Source of the DNA: Sedimenticola hydrogenitrophicus
GTDB taxonomy: Bacteria; Pseudomonadota; Gammaproteobacteria; Chromatiales; Chromatiaceae
Assembly (NCBI RefSeq): GCF_029017505.1
Contig: NZ_JAQGEI010000008.1
Span: 91,334-155,333, forward strand
Direction: 5' to 3'
Length of the DNA: 64,000 bases
Shown here piece after piece: positions 35,249 to 44,089 of this stretch (position 1 is its first letter; every line of letters starts with the position of its first letter). The translations under genes and the position numbers were made by a program. The notes under the pieces were generated by a model that was given only the letters and a program-made list of their open reading frames with translations, did not search any database and was not told the origin of the DNA.

Positions 35249-36493
35249 ATGGCGAAACCGATGCATGATACCCCCATGCTTGATCAGTTGGAGAGCGGCG
35301 TCTGGCCGAGCTTCGTAAGCGGACTCAAGCGCCTGGCCAAAGACAACGATATGATGGTTGACCTGCTCGGCCAGCTGGAGACCTCCTACGAGACCAAGAA
35401 GGGTTACTGGAAGGGCGGCACGGTCGGCGTGATCGGTTATGGTGGTGGTGTTATTCCCCGCTTTACCGAATTGAAGGACGAGAACAACAAACCCAAGTTC
35501 CCGGCCGCCGCCGAATTCCACACCCTGCGCATCATGCCGCCTCCGGGCATGCATTACGACACCCAAACCATCCGCGAATTCTGCGACATCTGGGAGAAAT
35601 TCGGCTCCGGCCTGATCGCCTTCCATGGCCAGTCCGGCGACATCATGTTCCAGGGCTGCACCACCGACAACGTCCAACCGGCCTTCGACGCCCTCAACCA
35701 GATGGGTTTCGACATGGGCGGTGCCGGCCCGGCGGTGCGCACCGGCATGTCCTGCGTCGGTTCCGCGCGTTGCGAGCAGTCCTGCTACGACGAGGCCCGC
35801 GCCATGCGCACCTGCGTCAACGCCAACCTGGATGACATGCACCGCCCGGCGCTGCCGTACAAGCTGAAGTTCAAGGCCTCCGGCTGCCCCAACGACTGCA
35901 TGAACTCGATCCAGCGCGCCGACGTCTCCATGATCGGCACCTGGCGTGACGACATGAAGGTGGATCAGGCCGAGGTGCAGGCGTTCGTCGCCAAGAAGGG
36001 GCGCAAGCACGTGATCGACAACGTCATCACCCGCTGTCCGACCCAGGCGCTGTCGCTGAACGATGACGACACCCTGGCGGTGGACAACCCCAACTGCGTG
36101 CGCTGCATGCACTGCATCAACGTCATGACCAAGGCCCTCTCCCCGGGTGACGACCGCGGGGTCAGCATCCTGGTGGGCGGCAAGCGTACCCTGAAGATCG
36201 GCGATCTGATGGGCACCGTGATCATCCCCTTCCACAAGCTGGAGAGCGACGAGGACTTCGAGTGGCTGGAAGAGCTGAGCACCGAGATCCTCGAGTTCTT
36301 TGCCGAGAACGCCCTGGAGCACGAGCGCACCGGTGAGATGATCGAGCGTATCGGCCTGACCAACTTCCTGGAAGGCCTGGGTCTGGAAATCGATCCCAAC
36401 ATGATCAATCAGCCGCGTACCAACCCGTACATCCGTACCGATGGCTGGGATGACGAGGCAGCCAAGTGGAAAGAGCGTCAGGCTGCCCAGTGA
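35249..36493 (+). CDS. dsrA: DsrA reverse dissimilatory sulfite reductase alpha subunit
   Basis: The 414-residue cytoplasmic siroheme-amide/4Fe-4S enzyme subunit oxidizes DsrC-bound sulfane sulfur to sulfite with DsrB. Siroheme-cluster cysteines are in MSCVGSARCEQS (CX5C) and KASGCPNDCMNS (CX3C). The inserted ferredoxin domain has TRCPTQAL and CVRCMHCINVM. RBS is GGGAGAATAACTG. The sequence has the oxidative-type look, supported by dsrL, dsrEFH and soxYZ in the locus. Confidence 0.98.
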   Translation: MAKPMHDTPMLDQLESGVWPSFVSGLKRLAKDNDMMVDLLGQLETSYETKKGYWKGGTVGVIGYGGGVIPRFTELKDENNKPKFPAAAEFHTLRIMPPPGMHYDTQTIREFCDIWEKFGSGLIAFHGQSGDIMFQGCTTDNVQPAFDALNQMGFDMGGAGPAVRTGMSCVGSARCEQSCYDEARAMRTCVNANLDDMHRPALPYKLKFKASGCPNDCMNSIQRADVSMIGTWRDDMKVDQAEVQAFVAKKGRKHVIDNVITRCPTQALSLNDDDTLAVDNPNCVRCMHCINVMTKALSPGDDRGVSILVGGKRTLKIGDLMGTVIIPFHKLESDEDFEWLEELSTEILEFFAENALEHERTGEMIERIGLTNFLEGLGLEIDPNMINQPRTNPYIRTDGWDDEAAKWKERQAAQ

Positions 36494-36508
36494 TTTTTTA
36501 AAGGTGAA

Positions 36509-36531
36509 GGCCCGCCGCAGGGCGGCGGGCC
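36509..36531 (+). promoter_or_regulatory. Perfect GC hairpin between dsrA and dsrB
   Basis: Arms GGCCCGCCGC and GCGGCGGGCC (10 bp, 3-nt loop AGG) form a very stable hairpin in the 102-bp dsrA-dsrB gap, with no T-tract. It is better placed to block 3'-exonucleases or slow ribosomes than to terminate. Confidence 0.75.
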
Positions 36532-36595
36532 GACGAACCGGACCGGTTCCGGTATCAACAACAGATTCAGATACTAAGAGTTTTTGGAGGTAACA

Positions 36596-37669
36596 ATGGC
36601 TGAAGCACCTCGCATGCCCGACGAGACAGGCGTACCAGAGATCGAGCCCTATCTGCACCCTGTCCTGAAGAAGAACTACGGCAACTGGAAGTGGCATGAC
36701 CGTCCGCGTCCCGGCGTTCTGCATCACGTGGCCCACAGTGGTGATGAGGTTTGGACCGTGCGTGCCGGCACCCAGCGTCAGATGGATGTCTACACCATTC
36801 GCAAGCTGATGGATATCGCCGACGATTTCGCGGAAGGCTATGTCCGCTTTACCATCCGTTCCAATATCGAGTTCATGGTTTCGGAAGAGTCCAAGGTGCA
36901 GCCGCTGATCGACAAGCTGCTGGCAGAGGGCTTCCCGGTCGGTGGTACCGGTAACTCGGTCTCCATGATCTCCCATACCCAGGGCTGGCTGCACTGCGAT
37001 ATCCCGGCAACCGATGCCTCCGGTGCGGTGAAGGCGCTGATGGATGAGCTGCACGAAGAGTTCATTCGCGAAGAGATGCCCAACCGGGTACGTCTGACCA
37101 CCTCCTGCTGCCAGATCAACTGCGGTGGCCAGGGCGACATCGCCATCAATATCCAGCACACCAAGCCGCCCAAGATCAATCACGATCAGGTCGGCAACGT
37201 CTGCGAGCGCCCCTCGGTGGTGGCCCGCTGCCCGGTAGCGGCGATTCGCCCCGCCGTGGTCAACGGCAAGCCGACCCTGGAAGTGGATGAGCGCAAGTGC
37301 ATCTGCTGCGGCGCCTGCTTCCCGCCCTGTCCGCCGATGCAGATCAACGATCCGGAGCACTCCAAATTCGCCATCTGGGTGGGTGGCAAGAACTCCAATG
37401 CCCGCTCCAAGCCGACCTTCCACAAGCTGGTCGCCGCGGGTATCCCCAACAACCCGCCACGCTGGCCGGAAGTGTCGGCGATAGTCAAGAACATCCTCCG
37501 TGTCTACAAGGAAGATGCCAAGGACTACGAGCGTATCGGTGAGTGGGCGGAGCGTATCGGCTGGCCGCGTTTCTTTGAGAAGACCGGACTGCCGTTCACC
37601 AAGTACCATATCGATAACTGGCGTGGAAGTCGTGCGAATCTGAATGCATCCGCACACATCCGCTTCTAA
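36596..37669 (+). CDS. dsrB: DsrB reverse dissimilatory sulfite reductase beta subunit
   Basis: The 357-residue beta subunit carries the catalytic siroheme: LTTSCCQINCGG and CERPSVVARCPVAA supply the cluster cysteines. The ferredoxin insert CICCGACFPPCPPMQ binds another 4Fe-4S. The start ATG 36596 has RBS TTGGAGGTAAC. An in-frame upstream start (36584) is less likely. Confidence 0.98.
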   Translation: MAEAPRMPDETGVPEIEPYLHPVLKKNYGNWKWHDRPRPGVLHHVAHSGDEVWTVRAGTQRQMDVYTIRKLMDIADDFAEGYVRFTIRSNIEFMVSEESKVQPLIDKLLAEGFPVGGTGNSVSMISHTQGWLHCDIPATDASGAVKALMDELHEEFIREEMPNRVRLTTSCCQINCGGQGDIAINIQHTKPPKINHDQVGNVCERPSVVARCPVAAIRPAVVNGKPTLEVDERKCICCGACFPPCPPMQINDPEHSKFAIWVGGKNSNARSKPTFHKLVAAGIPNNPPRWPEVSAIVKNILRVYKEDAKDYERIGEWAERIGWPRFFEKTGLPFTKYHIDNWRGSRANLNASAHIRF

Positions 37670-37695
37670 GTTGATTGGCTATAAGGGAATCGATA

Positions 37696-38088
37696 ATGAA
37701 ATTTGCGATTCAAGTAAACGAAGGTCCTTATCAGCACCAGGCGGCTGATTCGGCCTATCAGTTCACCAAGGCCGCACTGGAGAAGGGGCACGAGATCTTC
37801 CGCGTCTTCTTCTACCACGACGGTGTGAACAACGCGACCAAACTGACCACGCCGCCCCAGGACGACCGTAATATCGTCAATCGCTGGAGCGAGCTGGCCG
37901 CGCAGTACGACCTGGACCTGGTGGTCTGTGTGGCGGCCGCGCAGCGGCGCGGTATTGTGGATGAGGGCGAAGCCAAGCGTAACGGCAAAGATGCCGAGAA
38001 CATCGCGCCCGGCTTCCGCATCTCGGGTCTTGGCCAGTTGGTAGAGGCCGGCATCCAGGCAGAGCGTCTGGTTGTGTTCGGCGACTAA
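37696..38088 (+). CDS. dsrE: DsrE sulfur-transfer subunit
   Basis: The 130-residue DsrE/F family subunit starts MKFAIQVNEGPYQHQAADS. The persulfide-carrying Cys is in LDLVVCVAAAQRRGI. DsrE2F2H2 receives sulfane sulfur (from TusA or rhodanese in related bacteria) and passes it to DsrC. The start follows AAGGGAATCGATA. dsrF begins 16 bp downstream. Confidence 0.97.
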   Translation: MKFAIQVNEGPYQHQAADSAYQFTKAALEKGHEIFRVFFYHDGVNNATKLTTPPQDDRNIVNRWSELAAQYDLDLVVCVAAAQRRGIVDEGEAKRNGKDAENIAPGFRISGLGQLVEAGIQAERLVVFGD

Positions 38089-38104
38089 GTGAAGGGGTAG
38101 AGAG

Positions 38105-38494
38105 ATGTCCGAAGAAGAGATGATGGACGACGAGGTCGTCAAGAAATTCATGTTCGTCAACCGGCGTGCCCCGTATGGTTCCATATACGCCCTGGAGTCG
38201 CTGGAGGTGGTGTTGATTGCCGCTGCATTTGATCAGGACGTGAGCCTGGTATTCAGCGACGACGGTATCTACCAGCTGAAGAAGGGTCAGGAGACCGCTG
38301 GAATCGGCATGAAGAACTTCTCACCCACCTACCGGGCGCTGGAGATGTATGACGTCGAGAAGCTGTACGTCTCCAAAACCGCGATGGATGCGCGCGGCAT
38401 CAGCAAGGATGACCTGATTGTCGATGTGGAAGTCCTGAGCGATGAGGCCCTGGCGGACCTTATGGATGACCAAGACGTCATCTTCAGTTTCTAA
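38105..38494 (+). CDS. dsrF: DsrF sulfur-transfer subunit
   Basis: The 129-residue protein has the DsrE/F fold (KKFMFVNRRAPYGSIYALESLEVVLIAAAFDQDVSLVFSD). The reactive Cys of DsrE is absent here, in line with its structural role in the DsrEFH heterohexamer. RBS is GGGGTAGAG. Confidence 0.96.
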   Translation: MSEEEMMDDEVVKKFMFVNRRAPYGSIYALESLEVVLIAAAFDQDVSLVFSDDGIYQLKKGQETAGIGMKNFSPTYRALEMYDVEKLYVSKTAMDARGISKDDLIVDVEVLSDEALADLMDDQDVIFSF

Positions 38495-38506
38495 GAGGTG
38501 GGCAAG

Positions 38507-38815
38507 ATGAGTATTTTACACACGGTAAATAAATCACCTTACGAGAAGAACTCCCTCGACAGCTGTCTGAGCCTGGCCAGCGAGGGCAGCGCACTGCTGC
38601 TGATCGAGGATGGTATTTACGCCGCGCTCAAGGGCGCGGCGAAAGAGCCTCGGATGAAAGAGGCCGCCCAGAAGATGAAGTTGTACGTTCTGGGCCCGGA
38701 TCTGAAGGCCCGCGGTATGGCGGAAGATCGGGTGATCGAAGGCATAGAGGTAGTCGATTATGCCGGCTTTGTTGATCTGGCGGCGGCGCATGACAAGGTG
38801 AATGCGTGGCTGTAG
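38507..38815 (+). CDS. dsrH: DsrH sulfur-transfer subunit
   Basis: The 102-residue DsrH/TusB-type subunit has the conserved Cys in NSLDSCLSLASEGSALLLIEDG. The start ATG 38507 has RBS AGAGGTGGGC, and an earlier ATG at 38498 is possible. Its TAG stop is the first base triplet shared with the palindromic element that follows. Confidence 0.95.
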   Translation: MSILHTVNKSPYEKNSLDSCLSLASEGSALLLIEDGIYAALKGAAKEPRMKEAAQKMKLYVLGPDLKARGMAEDRVIEGIEVVDYAGFVDLAAAHDKVNAWL

Positions 38816-38976
38816 GAGTCTGTCGGGCTTGACCGATCGTAGCGAGGGAAAGCCGATTTGAGACAGATTTTTCGATCTTTCGAGGCCAATAGTGGACCTA
38901 TTAAACGAGAAAGATCGGAAAATATGGCCAAATCCGGATTTTCCGCAGCAGATCAGTGTTAAGTCCGACAGACTCC
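38815..38976. repeat. Palindromic element between dsrH and dsrC
   Basis: The outer arms are GGAGTCTGTCGGGCTTGAC and GTTAAGTCCGACAGACTCC. An inner palindrome pairs TTTTTCGATCTTTC with GAAAGATCGGAAAA. The 162-bp element fills the gap from the dsrH stop to about 50 bp before dsrC. Confidence 0.85.
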
Positions 38977-39028
38977 TGGTCACAACCAACTGAATTTTTT
39001 ACACGAGTACTTTACTGGAGAGTGAATC

Positions 39029-39361
39029 ATGGCAATTGAAGTCAACGGCAAGTCTTTTGAGACGGATGAAGAGGGTTACCTGACCAATCTGTCCGATTGG
39101 GAGCCAGGTGTGGCAGAAGTCATGGCCAAAGAGGATGACCTGGAGCTGACCGAAGAGCACTGGGACATCATTAATTTCCTGCGCGAGTACTATGAAGAGT
39201 ACCAGATCGCTCCCGCGGTACGCGTTCTGACCAAGGCGGTCGGCAAGAAACTGGGCAAGGAGAAAGGCAACAGCAAGTACCTGTATGCCCTGTTCCCCTA
39301 CGGCCCCGGTAAGCAGGCTTGCCGCTTTGCCGGTCTGCCCAAACCGACCGGCTGTATCTGA
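39029..39361 (+). CDS. dsrC: DsrC sulfur-carrier protein
   Basis: The 110-residue protein ends KQACRFAGLPKPTGCI with both redox-active Cys of true DsrC (the penultimate Cys and the one ten residues earlier). It is the physiological substrate of DsrAB: sulfur from DsrEFH is loaded, oxidized to sulfite, and DsrMKJOP restores DsrC. RBS GGAGAGTGAATC precedes the ATG. It is the only dsr gene flanked on both sides by palindromic elements. Confidence 0.98.
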   Translation: MAIEVNGKSFETDEEGYLTNLSDWEPGVAEVMAKEDDLELTEEHWDIINFLREYYEEYQIAPAVRVLTKAVGKKLGKEKGNSKYLYALFPYGPGKQACRFAGLPKPTGCI

Positions 39362-39480
39362 ACCGGTACGTGTTGGGAAATAGTCACCCTCCCCGCGGTG
39401 CGCGGGAGGGTGCGTCGGGGCGGCCTTCTCCGCGCTGGAGAAGGTGGCTTCGTGCAACGGAAAGCGAGGTTTCCAGATTG

Positions 39481-39640
39481 AGGGCCGCGAAAAAAATAAA
39501 TTATCCCATCTCGCTTCGCTCTCGGCCTGCTCACTGCGTTGTGCAAAGGGTTACATAGGCCCGCTATGCGCCCCTTTGCACGCCTTGTGAGCAAACCGAT
39601 AGCTGTGCGATCTTGGAATACTTTATTTTTACCACGACCC
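39481..39640. repeat. Long palindrome between dsrC and dsrM
   Basis: This 160-bp near-palindrome runs from GGGCCGCG..AAAAATAAA to TTTATTTTTACCACGACCC, with inner arms TGCTCACTGCGTTGTGCAAA and TTTGCACGCCTTGTGAGCA around ACATAGGCCCGCTATGCGC. Most of the 359-bp dsrC-dsrM gap is this element plus a preceding CCTTCTCCGCGCTGGAGAAGG hairpin (about 39423-39443). Confidence 0.85.
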
Positions 39641-39720
39641 TGACGCACTTCGTTGAAGTGGTTGGAATGCCGGGAGTAGACGTCTCCCGGCTATCAGAAT
39701 AGCTTGAGGATCGCAGGAAC

Positions 39721-40440
39721 ATGTCCACTGTCTATGCGTTGCTGTTTATCGTAGCGACCGCCGTGCTGGTGATTGGTCTGGCAACAAAGATTGCCCAGTA
39801 TGCCAGGACCCCGGCTCCGTTGAAGATTCCTACCACCCCGGCCCCGGTGACCCAGACTGGCGTGGTGATGCGCATGTTCCGCGAAGTGGTGTTCTTTGAA
39901 AGCCTGTTCAAGAGTACCAAGTGGACCTGGATATTCGGCTGGCTGTTCCATATGGCGTTGTTCGTCGTGCTGCTGCGCCACCTGCGCTACTTCATGGATC
40001 CCGTGTGGCTGCCGATCGAGCTGATCCAGCCGTTCGGTGTCTATGCCGGGTTTGCCATGCTGGCCGGGCTCGGCGGGCTGTTGATCCGGCGTATTTTTGT
40101 CGACCGGGTACGCTATATCTCCGCCCCATCCGATTATCTGTGGCTGCTGCTGCTGATCATTATCGGCATCAGTGGCCTGATGATGAAGTTCGTCGCCCAT
40201 ACCGATATCGTCATGGTGAAACAGTTCTTCACCGGCCTGATGGGCTTCAGTATCGGCACCTTGCCTATCGATTTTACACTGTTGGTCCACCTCGCCCTGG
40301 TGGCGCTGCTGATGATCCTGTTCCCGTTCAGCAAGCTGCTGCACGCACCGGGCATCTTCTTCAGCCCGACCCGTAATCAGGTGGACAACCCCCGTGAGAA
40401 GCGTCACCTCGCCGACTGGGCGAAGGCGATGGAAGAATAA
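39721..40440 (+). CDS. dsrM: DsrM membrane cytochrome b subunit
   Basis: The 239-residue NarI-like protein has about five helices and His residues (WLFHMALFVVLLRHLRYF, FVAHTDIV, LVHLALVALL) to ligate b hemes. It is the membrane partner of DsrK in the DsrMKJOP complex, which exchanges electrons with quinones. dsrK follows after 53 bp. Confidence 0.95.
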   Translation: MSTVYALLFIVATAVLVIGLATKIAQYARTPAPLKIPTTPAPVTQTGVVMRMFREVVFFESLFKSTKWTWIFGWLFHMALFVVLLRHLRYFMDPVWLPIELIQPFGVYAGFAMLAGLGGLLIRRIFVDRVRYISAPSDYLWLLLLIIIGISGLMMKFVAHTDIVMVKQFFTGLMGFSIGTLPIDFTLLVHLALVALLMILFPFSKLLHAPGIFFSPTRNQVDNPREKRHLADWAKAMEE

Positions 40441-40493
40441 ACGCAGCAGCAAACGACTGCCAACAAACGACTGATAGCCGAAGAGGGTATTAC

Positions 40494-42038
40494 ATGGCTA
40501 AGGCGGAATTCGATGTACCGGAGCTCCATGAGTATGTGGACGTGCCGGAACTCGTGGAAGGCACCATGGCGCATCTCAGCCCCTATGTTGCCAAACCGGA
40601 TCACAATACGCCCCTGGGTTTCCCCGGTGAGCTGGTAGATGACTGGCATGACAAGGTGCTGGAGAAGCTGGATGATCTGCGTTCACGCTATCGTTCGCTG
40701 CAGGTCTATCTGGATGCCTGTGTCAAGTGCGGTGCCTGTACCGACAAGTGCCACTACTACCTCAGCACCAAGGACCCGAAAAATATGCCGGTGGGTCGTC
40801 AGGATCTGCTGCGCAAGGTCTATCGCCGCTACAACACCTTTGCTGGCAAGTATTTCCCTTGGCTGGTGGGCGCCAAGGACCTGACCCGGGAGACCCTGGA
40901 CGAGTGGTACAGCTACTACCACCAGTGTTCCCAGTGCCGCCGCTGCTCGGTGTTCTGCCCCTATGGCATCGACACCGCCGAGATCTCCATGGCGGCGCGC
41001 GAGATCCTCGACAGCGTCGGCTACGGCCAGAAGTACTGTAACGAGATCATCGCCAAGGTGCACGAGAAGGGCAACAACCTGGGACTCCCCGGTCCGGCCA
41101 TTCTGGATACCCTGGAGGGGCTGGAGGAGGATGTCTTTGATGAAACCGGCGTGGCGGTCAAGTATCCGCTGGACGTAAAGGGTGCCGAGATCCTGTTGGT
41201 GACCCCGTCCGCCGACTTCTTTGCCGAACCCCACGTGGACGGCCTGATCGGCTACGGCAAGGTGTTCCACGAGGCCGGCGTCAGCTGGACCATGAGCACC
41301 ACCGCCTCCGAGGCGGGCAACTTCGGCATGTTCATCGGCAGTTACGAGAACATGCGCCGGGTCGCCCTGCGTATCCGCCAGGCCGCCCTGGAACTGGGCG
41401 TCAAGCGGATCGTTTTCGGCGAGTGCGGCCACGCCTGGCGCGTCGCCTACGCGTTCCTGAATACCCTGGCCGGACCCTTTGATTTCCTGGATCCGCGTTA
41501 TCCGGTGCCGCAGCATATCTGCGAGTACACCTATGACCTGATCCAGCAGGGCAAGCTGCGGTTCGACAAGTCGGCCAATGACGACATGACCCTGACCTTT
41601 CACGACTCCTGCAACGTGGCCCGCGCCACCCGCATGGGCGACAAACCGGGCGGCCAGTTCGATATACCCCGCGCGGTGATCAAGGCGGTCTGCAACAACT
41701 ATGTCGACATGGATCACGAGACCATCGGCGAGAGGACCTTCTGCTGCGGTGGCGGTGGTGGTCTGCTGACCGATGACCTGATGGAGATCCGGGTCAAGGG
41801 GGCGCTGCCGAGGATGACGGCGCTGCAGAATGTGATCAAGGACGAGGGCGTGACGCACATGGCCGCCATCTGCGCCATCTGCAAGAGCCAGTTTACCAAG
41901 GTGTTGCCGTACTACGGCATGGAGATGGACCAGATTGTCAGTGTCCACCAGCTGGTCAGCAACGCCATTATCCTCACCGGCCAGAACAGCGATGAGGAAG
42001 ACGCCGATTCCGACGATGAGGCGGACGGCGAAGCGTAA
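40494..42038 (+). CDS. dsrK: DsrK HdrD-like iron-sulfur subunit
   Basis: The 514-residue protein has two 4Fe-4S motifs (CVKCGACTDKCHYY and CSQCRRCSVFCPYG). Two CCG-type domains are seen with FGECGHAWR, FHDSCNVARATRMG and ERTFCCGGGGGLLTDD. It resembles heterodisulfide reductase HdrD and is thought to act on the DsrC disulfide or trisulfide on the cytoplasmic side. The acidic tail EEDADSDDEADGEA is unremarkable. Confidence 0.97.
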   Translation: MAKAEFDVPELHEYVDVPELVEGTMAHLSPYVAKPDHNTPLGFPGELVDDWHDKVLEKLDDLRSRYRSLQVYLDACVKCGACTDKCHYYLSTKDPKNMPVGRQDLLRKVYRRYNTFAGKYFPWLVGAKDLTRETLDEWYSYYHQCSQCRRCSVFCPYGIDTAEISMAAREILDSVGYGQKYCNEIIAKVHEKGNNLGLPGPAILDTLEGLEEDVFDETGVAVKYPLDVKGAEILLVTPSADFFAEPHVDGLIGYGKVFHEAGVSWTMSTTASEAGNFGMFIGSYENMRRVALRIRQAALELGVKRIVFGECGHAWRVAYAFLNTLAGPFDFLDPRYPVPQHICEYTYDLIQQGKLRFDKSANDDMTLTFHDSCNVARATRMGDKPGGQFDIPRAVIKAVCNNYVDMDHETIGERTFCCGGGGGLLTDDLMEIRVKGALPRMTALQNVIKDEGVTHMAAICAICKSQFTKVLPYYGMEMDQIVSVHQLVSNAIILTGQNSDEEDADSDDEADGEA

Positions 42039-42125
42039 AGGTTGTTGAAAGTCTTGAGGTATAACGCGCCGGTATCCGAATGCTGGCGGTGTTTTAAGAA
42101 TTATACAGGTTGAGGAGAGAATTCC

Positions 42126-44081
42126 ATGGCAACTCCTACGGAACAGATGAACACAAAACTGAGTTACCGCCGATATAAGGAAGGCGACAACGAGTGGGAC
42201 GATTTTAGCGAGAAGATCTTCCGCGAAGATACCTCGTACAAGTGCCCGACCTACATCCACAAGACGCCGCCCTGTCAGGGGAGCTGTCCCTCCGGCGAGG
42301 ATATCCGTGGGTACCTGGCGATTGGCCGGGGCCAGGAGAAGCCGCCGGAAGGTGTGGAACGGGATGAGTACATGTTCCGGCGCTCCACCGATGCCAATCC
42401 CTTCCCGTCGATGATGGGCCGGGTCTGTCCGGCACCCTGCCAGGACGGCTGCAACCGCAATGACGTGGAGGATTTCGTCGGTATCAATGCCGTCGAGCAG
42501 TATATCGGTGACTCGGCGATCGCCAACGGCTACAAGTTCACCCCGGGTGCGGACATCGCCAAGAAAGTGGCCGTGATCGGTGGCGGACCGGCCGGTATGG
42601 CGGCCGCCTACCAGCTGCGCCGCATGGGCTACGGCGTCGCCATCTTCGACGAAAACGCGGAGCTGGGCGGCATGATGCGCTACGGTATCCCCGGCTACCG
42701 CATCCCGCGCGACAAACTGGACGCGGAACTGAACCGGATTGTCGAGATGGGCGTCGATTTGCGCCTCAAGACCCGGGTCGGCCGGGATGTGTCGGTGGCC
42801 GACGTGGAGCAAGAGTTTGACGCGCTGCTCTGGGCCCTGGGCTGTCAGAGCGGCCGTGGCCTGCCGGTCCCCGGTTGGGAAGGCACCTCCAACTGTGTTA
42901 CCGGTGTCGCCTTCCTCAAGGCCTTTAACGAGGGCCGCATGAAGGTTACCGCCGACAAGGTGGTCTGTGTCGGCGGCGGTGATACCTCCATCGACGTGGT
43001 CTCCGTGGCCCGCCGCCTGGGGCATGTGAAACACCAGAATCCGACCGATCGTCCCGAACTGGTGGTGCAGGATGGTTATGTCGCCCATGATGTGGCGGTG
43101 ACCGCCGATGCCCAGGGTTCCGACGTCACCCTGACCTCGCTGTTCACCAAGGACAAGATGATGGCCGCCGAGCACGAGGTGCACGATGCCACCACCGAGG
43201 GTGTCACCATCCTCGACGGCGTCATGCCGCTGGAAGTGATCGTCGGTGAAGATGGCCGTGCCACCGGCCTCAAGGTGTGCGACTGCACCATGGACGGCAT
43301 GAAGCCGATCCCGGTCGAGGGTACCGAGCGGGTGCTGGAGGCGGACCTGATCGTCTCCGCCATCGGCCAGGGCGGCGAGATGAGCGGCCTGGAGGATATG
43401 GCCAATGAGCGCAACCTGATCGACGCCGACAAGTTCTTCCAGGTGCCGGGCAAGCAGGGTCATTTCGTGGCCGGCGATATCGTCCGCCCGCACCTGCTGA
43501 CCACCGCTATCGGCGCGGCCTCGATTGCCGCCGAGAGTATCGACCGCTACCTCAAGCAGGAGGAGCTGGTGAAACGTCCCAAGGTGGATGTACACCATTT
43601 CGATCTGCTGGAAAAACTGCACGAGGTGGGCAAGGATCCGGAGCTGTTTGATTCGAAGGTGGGCGATCAGCGCGGCACCGATGGTGCCAAATATGCCGTG
43701 CACAACTTCGAGAACCGGGCCGAGCAGGAGGTGATCCCCTCCAGCGACCTGTTCCTGGGTCACTTCTCGTTCACCCCGCGCAACAAGCGCACCGAGGAGG
43801 TACCCTCCGCCGAGGTGGTGCTGGGGCATTTCAGCGAGCGTATGCACCCCTACAGCGAGGAGCAGATGGTGGCCGAGGCGAAGCGCTGCATGAGCTGCGG
43901 CATGTGCTTCGAATGCGACAACTGCGTGGTGTTCTGCCCCCAGGATGCGGTGTTCCGGGTGAAGAAAACCGAGGCGACCACCGGCCGCTATGTCGATACC
44001 GACTACAACAAATGTATCGGCTGCCACGTCTGCAGCGACGTCTGTCCGACGGGTTACATCCAGATGGGTCTTGGTGAATAG
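42126..44081 (+). CDS. dsrL: DsrL NAD(P)H oxidoreductase
   Basis: This 651-residue iron-sulfur flavoprotein is related to glutamate synthase small subunits. It has an N-terminal 4Fe-4S Cys region, an FAD Rossmann motif VIGGGPAGMAAAY, an NAD(P)H motif VVCVGGGDTSIDVVSVARRLG, and a C-terminal ferredoxin domain with CMSCGMCFECDNCVVFCPQ and CIGCHVCSDVCP. DsrL is the electron acceptor of DsrAB in sulfur oxidizers. Its presence marks the oxidative direction. RBS is GAGGAGAGAATTCC. Confidence 0.97.
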   Translation: MATPTEQMNTKLSYRRYKEGDNEWDDFSEKIFREDTSYKCPTYIHKTPPCQGSCPSGEDIRGYLAIGRGQEKPPEGVERDEYMFRRSTDANPFPSMMGRVCPAPCQDGCNRNDVEDFVGINAVEQYIGDSAIANGYKFTPGADIAKKVAVIGGGPAGMAAAYQLRRMGYGVAIFDENAELGGMMRYGIPGYRIPRDKLDAELNRIVEMGVDLRLKTRVGRDVSVADVEQEFDALLWALGCQSGRGLPVPGWEGTSNCVTGVAFLKAFNEGRMKVTADKVVCVGGGDTSIDVVSVARRLGHVKHQNPTDRPELVVQDGYVAHDVAVTADAQGSDVTLTSLFTKDKMMAAEHEVHDATTEGVTILDGVMPLEVIVGEDGRATGLKVCDCTMDGMKPIPVEGTERVLEADLIVSAIGQGGEMSGLEDMANERNLIDADKFFQVPGKQGHFVAGDIVRPHLLTTAIGAASIAAESIDRYLKQEELVKRPKVDVHHFDLLEKLHEVGKDPELFDSKVGDQRGTDGAKYAVHNFENRAEQEVIPSSDLFLGHFSFTPRNKRTEEVPSAEVVLGHFSERMHPYSEEQMVAEAKRCMSCGMCFECDNCVVFCPQDAVFRVKKTEATTGRYVDTDYNKCIGCHVCSDVCPTGYIQMGLGE

Positions 44082-44089
44082 GAGCGGTA

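Noticed and set aside
35231..37657. 808-codon open frame on the minus strand
   Set aside because: It is antisense to dsrA-dsrB, whose products are unmistakable. Composition (Gly/His/Val/Leu/Asp rich) is that of a complement shadow.
40683..44027. 1114-codon open frame on the minus strand
   Set aside because: It is fully antisense to dsrK and dsrL. Long antisense frames are expected in GC-rich genes with strong third-position bias, and no domain is recognisable in it.
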